A stretch of DNA of 64,000 bases from Phallusia mammillata (taxonomy: Eukaryota; Chordata; Ascidiacea; Phlebobranchia; Ascidiidae): NCBI GenBank assembly GCA_003260075.1, contig QLIY01000144.1:1-64000 (forward strand). The letters run 5' to 3'. A program made the position numbers and the translations under genes. Under the pieces are notes generated by a model that was given only the letters and a program-made list of their open reading frames with translations, was not told where the DNA came from and ran no database searches. Below are positions 49,541 to 62,592 of this stretch, piece by piece (position 1 is the stretch's first letter; each line of letters starts with the position of its first letter).

Positions 49541-52025
49541 GAAACCTATTTTAACTCTTTTTCAAAATGTATTTTAAATTTCATGTTAGTGACTAGAATT
49601 TGATTTACTTTTGTCAGTCATATACTAGACAAGATGTACAAAAAAGTTTACTAAAACTCAATAGGGGACGGTTAGTGCGAAGGCGCTTAAGAGCCGTTGT
49701 CCGCATCTACGTAGAGACAAACTAAGATTACTTCATATTTATCTAATATTCAGCCTGCTTTGCTTGAAACACCCGCTTTGAATTAAGTTTATTTCTCCAG
49801 GTAAAACAACTCGTACAAGCACAATTACGCTAACATATTCACCAAGCGGTTCATTTATACCAAGCTTCATTTAAACTTATGTAAATATGCATTTAATGTA
49901 AGCCTTACGCCATAGCCTTGTGAGTTGTGGTCACTCGAAAACATGATCCCGATGGTCTGTCAAGGCAGACGTTTTTGTTGCAGCAATATCTTCCCACTTC
50001 ACACACTCCAGGGCCGCACAGAAACCCTGAGTTGAGTTAAAATAATTTCGTTCAAATTGCTAAAAAAATGTTTGTTTGTGGTAAGGAACGTTAGTTAGTT
50101 TCAAAAGTCGACTATAGTATCTGTGTAGTCATGCTGCTTTAAAGGGGGGGGGGACACAGAAACCCTGAGTTAAACCACGAAAGGAGTTAAAATGATTTCG
50201 TTCAAATTGCTAAAAACTTTTTGTTTGTGGTAAGGAACGTCAGTAGTTTCAAAAGTCGACTATAGTATCTGTGTAGTCATGCTGCTTTAAAAAGGCTTTT
50301 TAAAGACACAAAATTATGGTTGTGAATATTGAGGTATTTTAGGTCTAATGTCTTTGATTACAGTTACAGATGAGAAAATAATCTAATTTATGTTGTATAT
50401 GTGGTTTAACCAGGGAGTCGAACCGGAACTGAACCCGAACCCAGGAAACGGTTTGAGCGGTTTATTTAATTTAACCTGGACCGAACCGCCAACAATTTCC
50501 TAAAAAACCAAACCCATATTTCGTATGGCGTACGTTGGACCCGAACCGGAACCGTACAATTAAAAATGCAGTGTATTATGTTGTGTTTTTTCTTCTTCAA
50601 AACAGCGCACTGCGGAATACGCGAGATAACAGCTATAAGGGCGTGTCAAAAATAACAGTACGATAAAATTTATTTTGGAGTTTGATAAGGCCATGAGATC
50701 AGTGAGGAGTTTGTTATCAGGCCGCAATTTTTTTTTTAAGGTTCACATTGAATCAACGTTGTAATAACTGTAATTAGTTTTCAGTGCTGAACATTTGTGG
50801 TTTTTAAAGGCCGGTCTGTGATTAAAATTTTAGTTTCAAACCGGTCCGCAGTGCAAAAAAGGTCGCCGACCCCTGATGTAGATGATGGGTAGAATTAAAA
50901 TTAACCGGTTAAAAAAACGCAAACCGTTTCGGACGGGCTAAGCGCCCGAACCGAAATAAAACCCGAACCCACAAACATTATTTTTTTAAACCGGAACAAA
51001 ACCCGAACCTCTAAAAAAACAAAGTGAACCCGAACCGAATCTGAACCGATATGACAAGCAGTTCGACTCCCTGGGTTTAAGAGACCTCGCAGGCTTTTTA
51101 GGATACAATAAAATGTTGTACGGAAGAAAAGCTATTATTTACTTTACCCGTTAGTTACGGTTGACCAAACAATCTACGTTTAGCTTAGAACAGCGGTTCC
51201 CAAACTGGGGTCCGCGGTCCTTTAGGGGTCCGTGAGGCAATTTTGGGGGGACCGCGAAGCGGTTGAAGTAATTCTATAATCTTATTTGGCGTCAGTTTGT
51301 GCCACTAAATAAGTTTAAATCAAAGTAGAATTGAGAATCGACTGTCTCCATTGCTAAACAATGGCCTTTATTGAATGACAACTATATAAAAAATGCAATT
51401 GTTCGCGCACAATCGTAATGTTTTTTGTCCTGTTTGTGATGTCACATGCTGTCTTTGGATGATTGTTATGCGCAATTTTGCATAACTAGCTAAAATCCTG
51501 CAATCAAATTTCGTTTTTATGAAATACACATTTAGGCTTAAGGACCGCGAGCCCTCGAAATAATGGCAAAGGGGCCGTTTTGAAAAAAATATGAAAAAGT
51601 TTGGGAACCACTGGCTTAGAACGTTGCGTCAATGACAAGCGGCATGTTGACCGAAACCGAAACTTCGGTGCATCACTAGTTTATACGATTGAAACGGTTC
51701 TCTTTGTTGGTTCTGTGTTACTAGTCCATCGCCATATCATGTTACACACTGGTATAGGATTCCTTAGGTTATACAAAACCTGCTTGGACAGCAAGTAAGT
51801 AAAAACTTACATGCGTAGCCTACAGGTGTTATAAAACGATTTCTACGTTTTCACAGCTTCTGATTTAAAAGTTGGGGCTTTGATCTGAATAATGGTTTAA
51901 ATTAGCAATAAATTTAGTTAGTTACAAGTTGTTTGTAGTTTTCAATGATTTGAACATAACTCACCCGACCCATACCCAACCAGGCCCACGAGAATGATAA
52001 GCAATGTTCCTACGTTCTTCAGCAT
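48542..52025 (-). CDS. small type I membrane protein with PPxY motifs (Shisa/WBP1/VOPP1-like)
   Basis: Four exons with exact phases: 52025-51965, 50026-49909, 49270-49164, 48714-48542, giving 152 residues. Exon 1 is a signal peptide (MLKNVGTLLIILVGLVGYG). Exon 2 is a short Cys-rich ectodomain with C-G-P-G-V-C, a C-C pair and further cysteines. Exon 3 supplies one transmembrane helix (VGIFAGVPAFILGVCGVICYF) followed by basic residues. Exon 4 is a cytosolic tail with two PPxY sites, PPLYED and PPVYED. This architecture is that of the Shisa-like adaptor superfamily (Shisa, WBP1, VOPP1, CYYR1), whose PPxY motifs bind WW domains such as those of NEDD4-family ligases. I cannot assign an orthologue. 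Intron 2 holds an assembly duplicate (50026-50292) and intron 1 two hAT insertions. Confidence 0.8.
49500..49538. other. 39-base G-run, probable gap filler
   Basis: It is flanked by copies of the GAAACCT.TTTTTAACTC / CAAAATGTATTTTAAATTTC segment on both sides. Confidence 0.8.
50026..50292. repeat. duplicate touching exon 2 of the PPxY membrane protein
   Basis: 50026-50143 and 50154-50292 are near-identical, and the second copy contains only the first few bases of exon 2 (ACACAGAAACCCTGAG). The run is at 50144-50153. Confidence 0.75.
50411..51073. mobile_element. hAT-type element, 663 bp, 7/8 TSD, with a nested fragment
   Basis: The termini are CAGGGAGTCGAACCGGAACTG and CAGTTCGACTCCCTG. The flanks GGTTTAAC and GGTTTAAG match 7 of 8. 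The interior is rich in GAACCCGAACC. A segment ending AAAAGGTCGCCGACCCCTG near 50873 looks like the end of a second hAT element nested inside. Confidence 0.75.
51191..51613. mobile_element. hAT-type MITE, 423 bp, 8-bp TSD GCTTAGAA
   Basis: The termini are CAGCGGTTCCCAAACTGGGG and AAGTTTGGGAACCACTG. Perfect duplications GCTTAGAA lie at 51183-51190 and 51614-51621. Same family as 9487-9976, sharing the GGGGTCCG and GGACCGCGA blocks. Confidence 0.92.
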
Positions 52026-54954
52026 TACACTACATTTTTTAAAACTGCCTAAAATAAAGCAAAAAAACTTAACTGGTAAAGCTTTTATGACGACATAATA
52101 TCACCTACAATGACTCAGCGACGCCAGTGCCCTCAACAATAGCTTTTGGGGAATTTACACATGCTAACTCAACTGTAACGTTTGCATTGTATTCGTGTTG
52201 CCAAATTTGGCAGTCTAAATCCCACTGTTATATTTACACTTGTACTTTCACTTGTATATAAACGAATTTCCCTACATTGAGCGTCAAATTGACCGCATTC
52301 TTTTTGAAAATTGTACATAGTGCTTATTAACCGGCAGTTCTGGTGCTAAAACCGCAGAAAAAAAAATTAAATAAATCAAATATCAAAACGTATGACACAT
52401 AACTTCGCAATTTAAGACGCTTTCTGTCAAATTCTGTAATATAAAAGGTATAGGCCTATATCGTCAGATGACATTTTTCACTTGACTACATTCGCAAATT
52501 CTCAGCAAATTTTATGTTATAAACCCTATACACCTTTGTGAAGCGGGCGTTACGTTCTGTTTAATTTTCGGTTCCCCAAACCAAAGCGTAGAGCTATTTT
52601 ATGCTACGCTTTTTCGCTTGGTTCACCTCAAATTACCTGAAGTTCCACCTGAAAAGCTCGTTCCAGTTGACTAATTTTGCTTGCTTGCGAGAAGTCAACC
52701 AAGCATTAAAGTGTTGTCACATGGTTTGGTCGGTCGACTCTACTTTATTTCGTTTCCAATGGAAAAAACACATTTTGACCCAACTCTGGTGAAGGATGGC
52801 AACTCCTAACACTTAATAATGGTACTACATGATGTAACCCAATATGCTTTAGATTTCTCTTACGCTTGTTGTGTTTTGTAAACCGTAAATAGTTTGCAAT
52901 TTACATTGCCCAATAAGCTAAACATTGCAGGAATTTTTAAACAACCACCGAAGAAGTTAGCTAGTTGGAATGCAATATTAGGCCGATAGATACCGTGTTT
53001 TTGCAAGATTTACTGACTTAACAATGGACTTCAAACTGTCGGTGGGTTTGAATAAGTTATTAGGGAATAGCAAACCTTGCAATGCAAACTTTTTAACAAA
53101 GAATTAGGTTTTGATGCTTTTAAATGGTGTGTATCATGTTTATAGAAAACTTTTCTAAAAGAGAAGGCATAAACACTAAAATTGGTTTCGACTTTTCCAC
53201 AATACTGATTATTAAGGTGGGGTTGGGGGGGGGGGAATGCTTGTACTTATGGTCAAGTACAGCAACTTTAAACCAATTGGTTTTCCAAATTAAAATGGTG
53301 TGTATCATGTTTATAGAAAACTTTTCTAAAAGAGAAGACATAAACACCAAAATTGGTTTCGACTTTTCCACAATACTGATTATTAAGGTGGGGTTGTGTG
53401 ATGAAAAAAATACCCGCCAGTCGCTCGCACAAGCATGACAAGAGCGTTGTGCCTCAAACTGTTCTGCTGATTGCAACAAACGCCCCAAGCAAGCTGTTGC
53501 GTTGATTGAACCCTCTTTGCTTGAAACTTTCAGAAGGTTGCCATGAAGCAGCACTATTTTGCTGCAACAACTGGAATAAATACGTTCGGTTTACAAGGCC
53601 AAGGGAGAGCTTTTGGAAATACTTATTCTCGGTTTTGTTCTTATTCCAAAGGCGGTTTACAACCTTTTGCACATAATTTGTATTTTTTGTAAAAAAGTAT
53701 GTTTTTATGCTTGACAATCTATGCAACAATCATCATCAAGAAGTAAAAAAGACTAAATGTGGAAAAGGTACGATTTTGAAATGTTTCAACCGATCTGTTT
53801 TTAGTTATGTTCAGATTGGTTTGTATGTGGTAATTATTTAGTAAATTAAAACGGCCTTTGCATTCGCTTTAAAACAAGTCGAGCAGTTTTGTCATATATG
53901 CCAAAGTGCCAATTGGACAGTTTCGACTTTTATTTCCGATGTTAATCTTTTTCAAAAAACAAAATACTATCGGTAACAAGCACTCCTTCTGTTTTGATCT
54001 TTACTGCGCCGCTTCCTCTGCTCGGTTCCGATCTACGATGACAAATAAATCGAAATTTGACTCATAGAAATAAAACTTCAATACAGACGAGTCAGACTAC
54101 AGTTAAAACTTTCAGCACACGTAAAACAGGGCAATACTCGTTTATGCATCATGCGCAGCAGCAATAGCGTTTCTGATAGCAGAATTGTATATAGCCTAAC
54201 TGTGAAAATGGGCAGGTTACATTTTGCTTAAGACTTAATGACTGGCAAGTATTCTATTGTATTTCGGTTCTGCACATAACATTGAAAACGTAAAAAAAAC
54301 ATTTGAAACGAAGACCCAGGATCAGAAAATAGCTGCAAACCCACTCGGTTGAAAATGCGCGAATTAAATACTCGGTAAAAGAGCATGGCAGCTAACAATC
54401 AACAGGTGGATAGGGGAACTGGGTGTAACAACATTATAGGGTACCAGCTGGTCGGTTGACCGAGTTACTTGTAATTGCTGCGATTTGCCAAAAGTGGGCG
54501 CTGTCAAGTAGTAGATTTGCCAAAAGTGGGCGCTGTCAAGCAAGTTCTAACGTTACCTTAATCACACTCAAAGTGACAACTAGTAATAGATCAAAACCAT
54601 CAACAGCATGTTTTAAACTGACGATCACTGTTTGCCTTTTTAACTATAATACATGAAAACCAATGGACTATAAAATCCTTGGCTAAACAGAATCAGTCGG
54701 TTTTAAATGAAGGAATATATATTTCGCCAATGTGGCATCATCAGTTCCTGTAAATTAATCACACCCATTTTGCTCGTGCATTTCAATTCTAAATATATTT
54801 GGTCTAACCTAAAACACTTTTGCCTCTCGCGTGTTATTGTGCTGCAATAATGTCCCAAGTGAAAATAAAGCGTTTAATCCAGCAATCTGTTGCCCCATGT
54901 CCTTAAATGTTGCCCCATGTCCTTAAAAAGTCGTGATGAAAGACCTATTGTATT
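52026..54954. other. intergenic, no gene seen
   Basis: 53127-53224 and 53298-53397 are a near-duplicate pair around an 11-G run. 54479-54540 contains two copies of GATTTGCCAAAAGTGGGCGC plus flank, and 54888-54925 two copies of TGTTGCCCCATGTCCTTAAA. No exon was recognised. Confidence 0.45.
54479..54540 (+). repeat. short tandem duplication
   Basis: A unit of about 30 bases, GATTTGCCAAAAGTGGGCGC followed by TGTCAAG, is present twice without a G-run. Confidence 0.85.
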
Positions 54955-57900
54955 TTACCTGAATACTAGTTTTCTTCCAATCCTTTTGTAAGTTCCAGCG
55001 TTAGCTCGTTCCTGGGCTCTTCGTGCTCTTTCCTCCTGACGTTGTCGTTGCACAGCCATCTTCTCTTCGCGTAGCACATGTCTTCTTTCCTGTTTTAGTG
55101 GAATAACGACAATAAGATCGTTTATGTCAACTAACCCACATTGCTTAACAAGTTACGTTTTAAACAATAAAAAATCGTTAGGTTTGCATGTAAAACTTTA
55201 AGAATTGATTCAAAACATTATTGACTAAGTTAGTAACAAATAGTTAACAAGGCAAAGGAATATGGATTAGAGTTTTTTACCTTGTCTTTAATCTTCTGTA
55301 TTTCTTTTACAGCCGCTTCAGGATAACCGTCTATTTCATCCATAAGTTCGTCCATTTTGCTCTCAATGCACGTCAACATCACTAAACCGTCCATGTTGAC
55401 AATCAAACGACCAACAACTGCCTTGTAAACCTGGCAATGGAGAGAAACGATATCACAGAGGTTGTACTTTTTATGTTCATGTTTTGTTGCGAAGAATGAA
55501 AAATGTGACTAAGCTAAAATGCGTTTTAAGCGGGTCATGTATGAAGTCAGAGTGAAATCAAACCCGTTTGTTAAAATTTTATACCTATCCTGAACCCGAA
55601 GAACCCGCCCTGAGAAACATCTCTGCGTTAATTGTTTTAGAGCAAATTTTGAAAACAAAAATTTATCTTAAACAACTAAGTTTCTTACATACAATAACTT
55701 TGATTGTTAAAGTATTTGTCAACGCAAAAAAATGTTTTGTTTGACGATAAAGGGCGGCACGTGGAACTTAAAACTTTTGTCGTGTGTTTTAAAAGCAGTT
55801 TGGTTGTGAAAAGACGGTTGAATTGCTACATTTTTACTTGTTTTAAGCACCCTTTCATGCTGTGCGCCCCTACGGCTAACCTTACTGGTGTTATTCAACT
55901 TCAAATATTTTCCAATGAACTTACATACAGTTCTACATAAATCCGACAACTGTTTTCTGTTGTCATTCCAAAAATCTTTTTGGCCAAACTAAGAAAAAAC
56001 CAGAGAAAATATCTTTCCAACCTTTGCCACTTGATTGTTCAAATTTTCAAGAGCTTCGTCGCCGTTTTCTTGCATTCCTTCATCCAGAATTTTGCACATA
56101 ACCTTCAGTGGGGGGGGGGTTTTGGTTGTGAAAAGACTGTTTGCTATTGTCATTCCAAAGACCTTTTTGGCCAAACTAAGCAACAATTTAACCAGAAATT
56201 TTTTTTTAACCTTTGCCACTTGGTTGTTCAAATTTTCAAGAGCTTCGTCTCCGTTTTCTTGCATTCCTTCATCCAGAATTTTGCACATAACCTTCAGTTG
56301 TTCACATCTGGTTTCGTATTCCTCTATCAGCTCCTTCATTCTACTCACTTGATACACCAAGATAGATTTTTCTTTGTTCAACTTCTTCTCAACTTGCAAG
56401 AATGTTTGCTAGTCAGAATTCAAACAAAAAGGTTTTTAGCGCTTATTTTAAATGGCATTCAAATGATAGTACAAGCCGGTTAAATCAACCCAGTTTTCTC
56501 AGCATTCCCATGCCACAAGGCATATTTGCTAGAAATCTAGTCTGTGGTGGGGTTCGAACCCATGACCGGAGCTTAACGTCCGAAGCTGACTCGTGTTTTA
56601 TCTTGTACCACATGGGCGTGTTTGAAATACCGACTTGTATGAGATTACTCACGAATCCGGTTAATCACACATTCCGTTTATTTGCATGTGGTTCATAAGG
56701 GGGGGGGGCGACCGGAGCTTAACGACCGAAGCTTAACGTCCGAAGCTGACTCGTGTTTTAACTTGTACCACATGGGCGTGTTTGAAATACCGGCTTGTAA
56801 GAGATTACGAACGAATCCGGTTAATCACACATTCCGTTTATTTGCATGTGGTTCATAATCTCAACCGCAACTATCGTTTGTTTGTTTCATTTTTATCCTT
56901 CGTGGGCGGGCGACGCCCGAATGCGTTATGCTCACAATGAGTCCGCTGTCAAGCTGCCTGTTGTATTGCAAGTCCGGTGATCATTTTTGTTTGATTTTTC
57001 GGTTTTAGGCAGTTGGCGACTTTAATTTAGTTTAACCCATCGGGAACCACTGAATTGGAGCAATGTCGCTTAAGTTTCTTGCTCAGGGAAACACAAACGA
57101 CCGAGATAGGATTACAACCCATGACCTTGTGATCACAAGAAAGCGCTAACCACTCTAAGAAAATCGTTCAGTTAAACGAATAATCCAGTAAATTGCATAA
57201 AAAGGTAGGCAAATTGGTCTTCGGGGGGGGGGTGTTGATCATTTTTTGTTTGATTTTTTCGACTTGGGCAGTTGGTGACTTTAATTTAGTTTAACCCATC
57301 GGGAACCACTTGTGATCACAAGAAAGCGCTAACAACTCTAAGAAAATCGTTCAGTTAAACACATAATCCAGTAAATTGCATAAAAAGGTAGGCAAATTGG
57401 TCTTCCGATTAACCGGATTCGTCTGCACTACATTTTAGCAATTAACGTAGATCAAAAACTTACCCGTAGTTCGTCCATACTTTCTTCTGAATGCTGAGAA
57501 TGGTAAATCATCTTTAAATTTTCCTCTTCCATGTCTCTTATGTGGTTAACAAGGAACATTGGGTCATCCAGGATGTAACCGGTTGCGCTGATAACTGAGA
57601 GTGAATAAAGGATGACAAATAATTACCGACAATAAAACACAGACGTAAAAGGGGGGGGGGTTTTTACCTAACAATTGAAAATATTTTTATTCCTCCCTGA
57701 TATACCACAAACTGTGTATAGACACCAAATCAAATAAAGCTCGTTTAGGAATGAGTTTTATATCAATTTTACTTAAAAATCTCAGAACTTAAGTGACTAT
57801 TTACATACCACATTAATTCCACTTTAAACTAAAAAACATGTTGCTTTCTGGGTGAATAATATTTGACGAAGCAACATTGCTTATGAATCACAGTTAGTCA

Positions 57901-60900
57901 ACAAATAGTATTAAAACGATCGATGAAATTACTTAAAATAAACTTAATAGAAGGAGCTTTGTAAATACCAGATTGGGTGTCTGTCTGCTTGTCCCATTCT
58001 TCAGGGTAAAGGCTTTTCGAAAACGATTGTCGGCTTTTTTTCTGAACTGGAAGTTCTGGCTCCATAATCTTTGACCTAAATTAGAATTTGATCAGAAGTT
58101 TTTCGGATTGCATAAAAAACATATGTTTAAACCTGTGCCTATACAGTGCAATAAAAGGCTCATTTTAAGTGAGCTTCAAGAATATAAGCTTACATATTAT
58201 CCAGTCTACAGCAACCGAGTTTGCCCAGAGCTGTGTACCCGGATAACGGAAAAATCTAAGCACCGTATCCTGCGGCAGGCCCACATTTACCTATTTTTCG
58301 TTAGTGGCGCAAAAGAGCACTATCACCTATTTAAAACGGTATATCTCGAAAAACGATTAGGGCTATTTAGGGTTGGAGTAAGGTATTAGCACAAAAATTC
58401 AAGAAAACTGTCAAATTCTTAGTTCCTAACCCTGCCCCACTTATGTGCTAAATAAATAATTCAGCTCATTGCGTCATCTATTAGAATTTAGGTAAATGTC
58501 ACTCTGCCATCAGGTATGGTGTTAGTAGCTCTAGCGGGTAACCGGGTCAATTAACAAAAGTTGACTTAAAAGTGCTTGTTTTTACTTGAAGGAGCTCTTG
58601 CGTCTGGTGTTGGAAGGCCTGCGTTTCGGTTTCTCCATCAGCTGCGCGGCTTGACCTTTTTTCTCTTTTTGCTTTCGCTCCTCGTCTCTCTTGAGCGCCC
58701 ATGCGTCGCTGGTTAGGGAAGTCCCCGAGGTCAAGTTGATGTTGTAGTGCACTTGCTGCAAGAAGGACTTGTAGCTGAAAGCAAAGCAGCAGATTTGTTA
58801 CTGGTGTTTTATAATGAAGAGAAGCACCAAAAAGATCGCAACAATTTTTTTGCTGACACGAACTATTGGAAATTTAACAAAGTATGATGGCCCTGTAGAA
58901 AATGTTGTGTGTACGTTTGATATATGTCAAAATATTTAAAGATACATTACAACTTCTGAGTATATGTGGTTTGCCAAAAGAAGGATATTTTTCTACAGAA
59001 GCTGGTGACAAATGTGTGAAAAGATTATAGATCTCATTAAAAACAACAGCAAAAAACTTACTGAAACCATGTTATGGGGAAATCAGCTCAAACACTTAAC
59101 AAGGTTGGCACCAGCTTTACAAAACCACAAATGTCGAAATATGAACGGAATTGCAACGTGTGAGGGGCCTAAACTTTGATTTAAAACTTGCTAATCCAGA
59201 GTAAACGGCCCTGAGGTTGGAGCCCGAACCCTGCCCGAACCGGAAAGTACAAGCCCTAAACCCGGGGGGGGGGGGGCTCAAACACTTAACAAGGTTTGCA
59301 CCAGCTATACAAAATCACAAATCTCGAAATATGAACGGAATTGCAACGTGTGAGGGGCCTTAACTTTGATGTTAAACTTGACAGTCCAGAGTTGTAAACG
59401 GGACTGAGATTGGAGCCCGAACCCTGCCCGAACCGGAAAGTACAAGCCCTAAACCCGGCCCGAAAAACATTAAACTATCAGGTAAGACGAAGAAAACAAA
59501 CACAATAGACAATTGGTCTTAAACACTGCGTGTTAGGGTTGTTTGACAAAAGGCCAGTTCCAGCAACTGGGTACTTAGCTAGTTAAATTTATTTAAAAAA
59601 ATACTGACACAGAGTGTAAAGTCAGGCCCGAATCAAGCCCGTTTTTTTAGAGAAACCTAAGCCCGAAAAGTCCGGCCCAACTTACAACTCTGTGCTAATC
59701 ACCTCAAATAGTCGGCGAGTAGTTCGTCCTTTCTTGAAATATCTGCTTTCAGTGTCGCCAACGCAGCTTGGACGCGGCGAAGCTCTGAAATCTACAACAA
59801 ACAAAGTGTTTATTTTTCAGATTTATGATATATTTTAGTAAAACCTAATCAGTTAATGACCAACTGTGGTCGCATTTATTTTCGGGCCGGTAATGCCTAC
59901 ATGTGACATTATATTGTGTTACAATTTAAGGCTGTTTACCTCATTAAGTCAAGCACTACAATGTGCTGTTGTTTAATTTTTATTTTTAATTAAAATATAG
60001 ACAATCGTCAAATGCATCAAAAGTACAAAGTCGTCGAAACAATCGCAAAAGAAAATAACCGGTTCGAATTTCATCTCACCACAATTATTTTAATTATGTG
60101 AGTCAAAAAAGATTATATTGAACAGTGGGTAAAATTACCTTTTCGAATTTCATTCTCGATTCCTTTTCTGCCGACTTCATCGCTTCAACTGCCGCTTCAT
60201 CAGTAGTTTTTAGAAACTCGTCAAACAGCAGAGCGTCATCGTGAAGACGTTGCGCAATATCATGGACCTACAGCAGCGTGAAAATAAGTTTTTAAAATTT
60301 TAATCTGAAATGTAAAATGAAAAAAATGTTTGCTTTTCCCAAACAAGGGACGTTTGAAAAAAGTTGATGTTTTGACTAAAGAATCTCTAAGAAGACATAT
60401 TTTTTTGGAAAAGTGCAATGCTTATCCGAACTGCCTACGATTTTTGCCGTAATTTGTTTAAAGAGGAGTTTTAAACGTAGTTGTTTTTCGAAAAAATCCC
60501 CCAAAGAGACATATTTTCACAAAACTGTCAAAAACATTTAAACTGTCTACTGTTTTTGTCGTAATAACTCAAAACGAGCGGTGTTTTATAAAATTTAACG
60601 TCATACAGAAAAGTAATGACGTCAGTTAACTATTTTTTGTTTATTTTACCAAATTCTTTAAACATTGCTTTCTTGAAGTACAAGAACAAAACACCCGGAA
60701 AAACAAGATTTAAAACTAAGTTTCCCGCTCTTTTTAATCTCTCTATCGCCGTTAGCGGATCTTGCCTGTTTCTCAGCTTCAGCCTCCTTTGTTTTGTAAG
60801 AGTTGATTTCGTTTCGCTTGGTCTGAATTGCGAAGTTGACAAGAAACATTTCTCGCTTGCGTTGGACAAGCTCGTGTGTGAATTCTCTTTCCACGTGACG

Positions 60901-62533
60901 GACCCGACACATTTTTGAAGTTTGAGCGATGGCTTCGCTCAAATGAGCTCGCTGGACTGCAGCCAGTTCTTCCTGTAAAAACATTATTGACAGCAATATG
61001 CCACATTTTGTGCCGATTTTAAAGTGATAATGGACCACAGTTGCAAAAATAAAACAATTTGACCAACTTTTGGGCGTTCAATTTAATAATTATCATTACA
61101 AAACCGGCTGTTAAAAATAATGTTAGGTTTGTAAACGGACCTAAACGCAAAATTTGTTTGAAACAAAGCTAAAAAAATGTCTTTGTGTTCCATATTATAT
61201 ATCGGTGTTATGGTAATAATAATAGTTGTTCGTGGACCATAAAATGGTAAGCACCAATAATGGAGAAAAAATGTGGGATGAAAGCTTGTTCTAAGCCTGA
61301 AACGCAGAGCTTAATACAAAGCCCGGATTAACCCCAAAAGTTGGTAAATTTGGGACATAAATAATGACGATCAAGACCGTTCTATTCGAACTTTTCGAAC
61401 CAAAAAGCCCTGTCCGACTTACAACTCTAGAATATAAACCTATTTTATATAACCCGTAACAATGCTTTACGGCCGTAAAATTGGCTTATTAGATACATAC
61501 TAAGGTTTGCTGCACGATAAAAGTGAGTTCACACCCACAAAATTCTGCATATATTTACTTCTGTAACTTCTTGGTCCATTTCTTTAAACATCTGGGGGGG
61601 GGGGATAAACCTATTTTATATAACCCGCAACAATGCTTTACGGCCGTAAAATTGGCTTATTAGATACATACTAGGGTTTGCTGCACGATAAAAGTGAGTT
61701 TACACCCACAAAATTCCGCATATATTTACTTCTGTAACTTCTTGGTCCATTTCTTTAAACATCTGCTTGATAGCTGGAAGTGTGGTTCCCGCATACCTCG
61801 ATCGAAACGTGTTTTTTTCGTAAACTTTCTTCTTCCTTTCCAATTTTCTCAATCTCCTCTGCCGCTTCTTTTCGCTCTGGTGAAACAATTTGACTCCTTT
61901 AATGGAGTCGATCTATGTAAGCTTACGTTACGTACATAAAGTGCCGACGCAAATTTGAAAATTGTTTTTAGAGCAACATTGGTGATAAATCTAATGTATT
62001 TTGGAACCTTTAAAGATATATTTTATTCGTCAAACTTTTCGGCAATAGCTCATGCCAATAAAAAGTGATAAAACGTTTAGATTTTTTACATATGACAATA
62101 CTTGTTTTGTCGTTTTGTCTGTTTGGAAAAAAAAACAACTTTTCCCAATAATTTAAATTCTGTGCCGTTTTTCATAAACGTTTCTGTAGTGTGTAAGAAA
62201 ACGTTAATATTGTCAAAAAAATGTGATAAAGTGAAGGCCTTAATTCAGGGGGGGGGGCAACAACTTTTCCCAATAATTTAAATTCTGTGCCGTTTTTCAC
62301 AAACGTTTCTGTAGTGTGTAAGAAAACGTTAATATTGTCAAGAAAATGTGATAAAGTGAAGGCCTTAATTCATCAGTCAGATTACAGTAAAATTAGTCAC
62401 CTTGCATAAATTGATCCACTCGTTTTCCTCTGGTACACGAAAAGGATTCTGACCCCATCTTTCGTGCAAAACGTACCCGTTTTTATCAATCGGTGGCAGT
62501 TTTATTTCCTGGTAACGAAACAAGTTCTCAAAA

Positions 62534-62592
<59 letters not shown>

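Noticed and set aside
53120-53554. Minus-strand frame of 144 residues with an internal repeat
   Set aside because: The internal repeat is the tandem assembly duplicate around the 11-G run.
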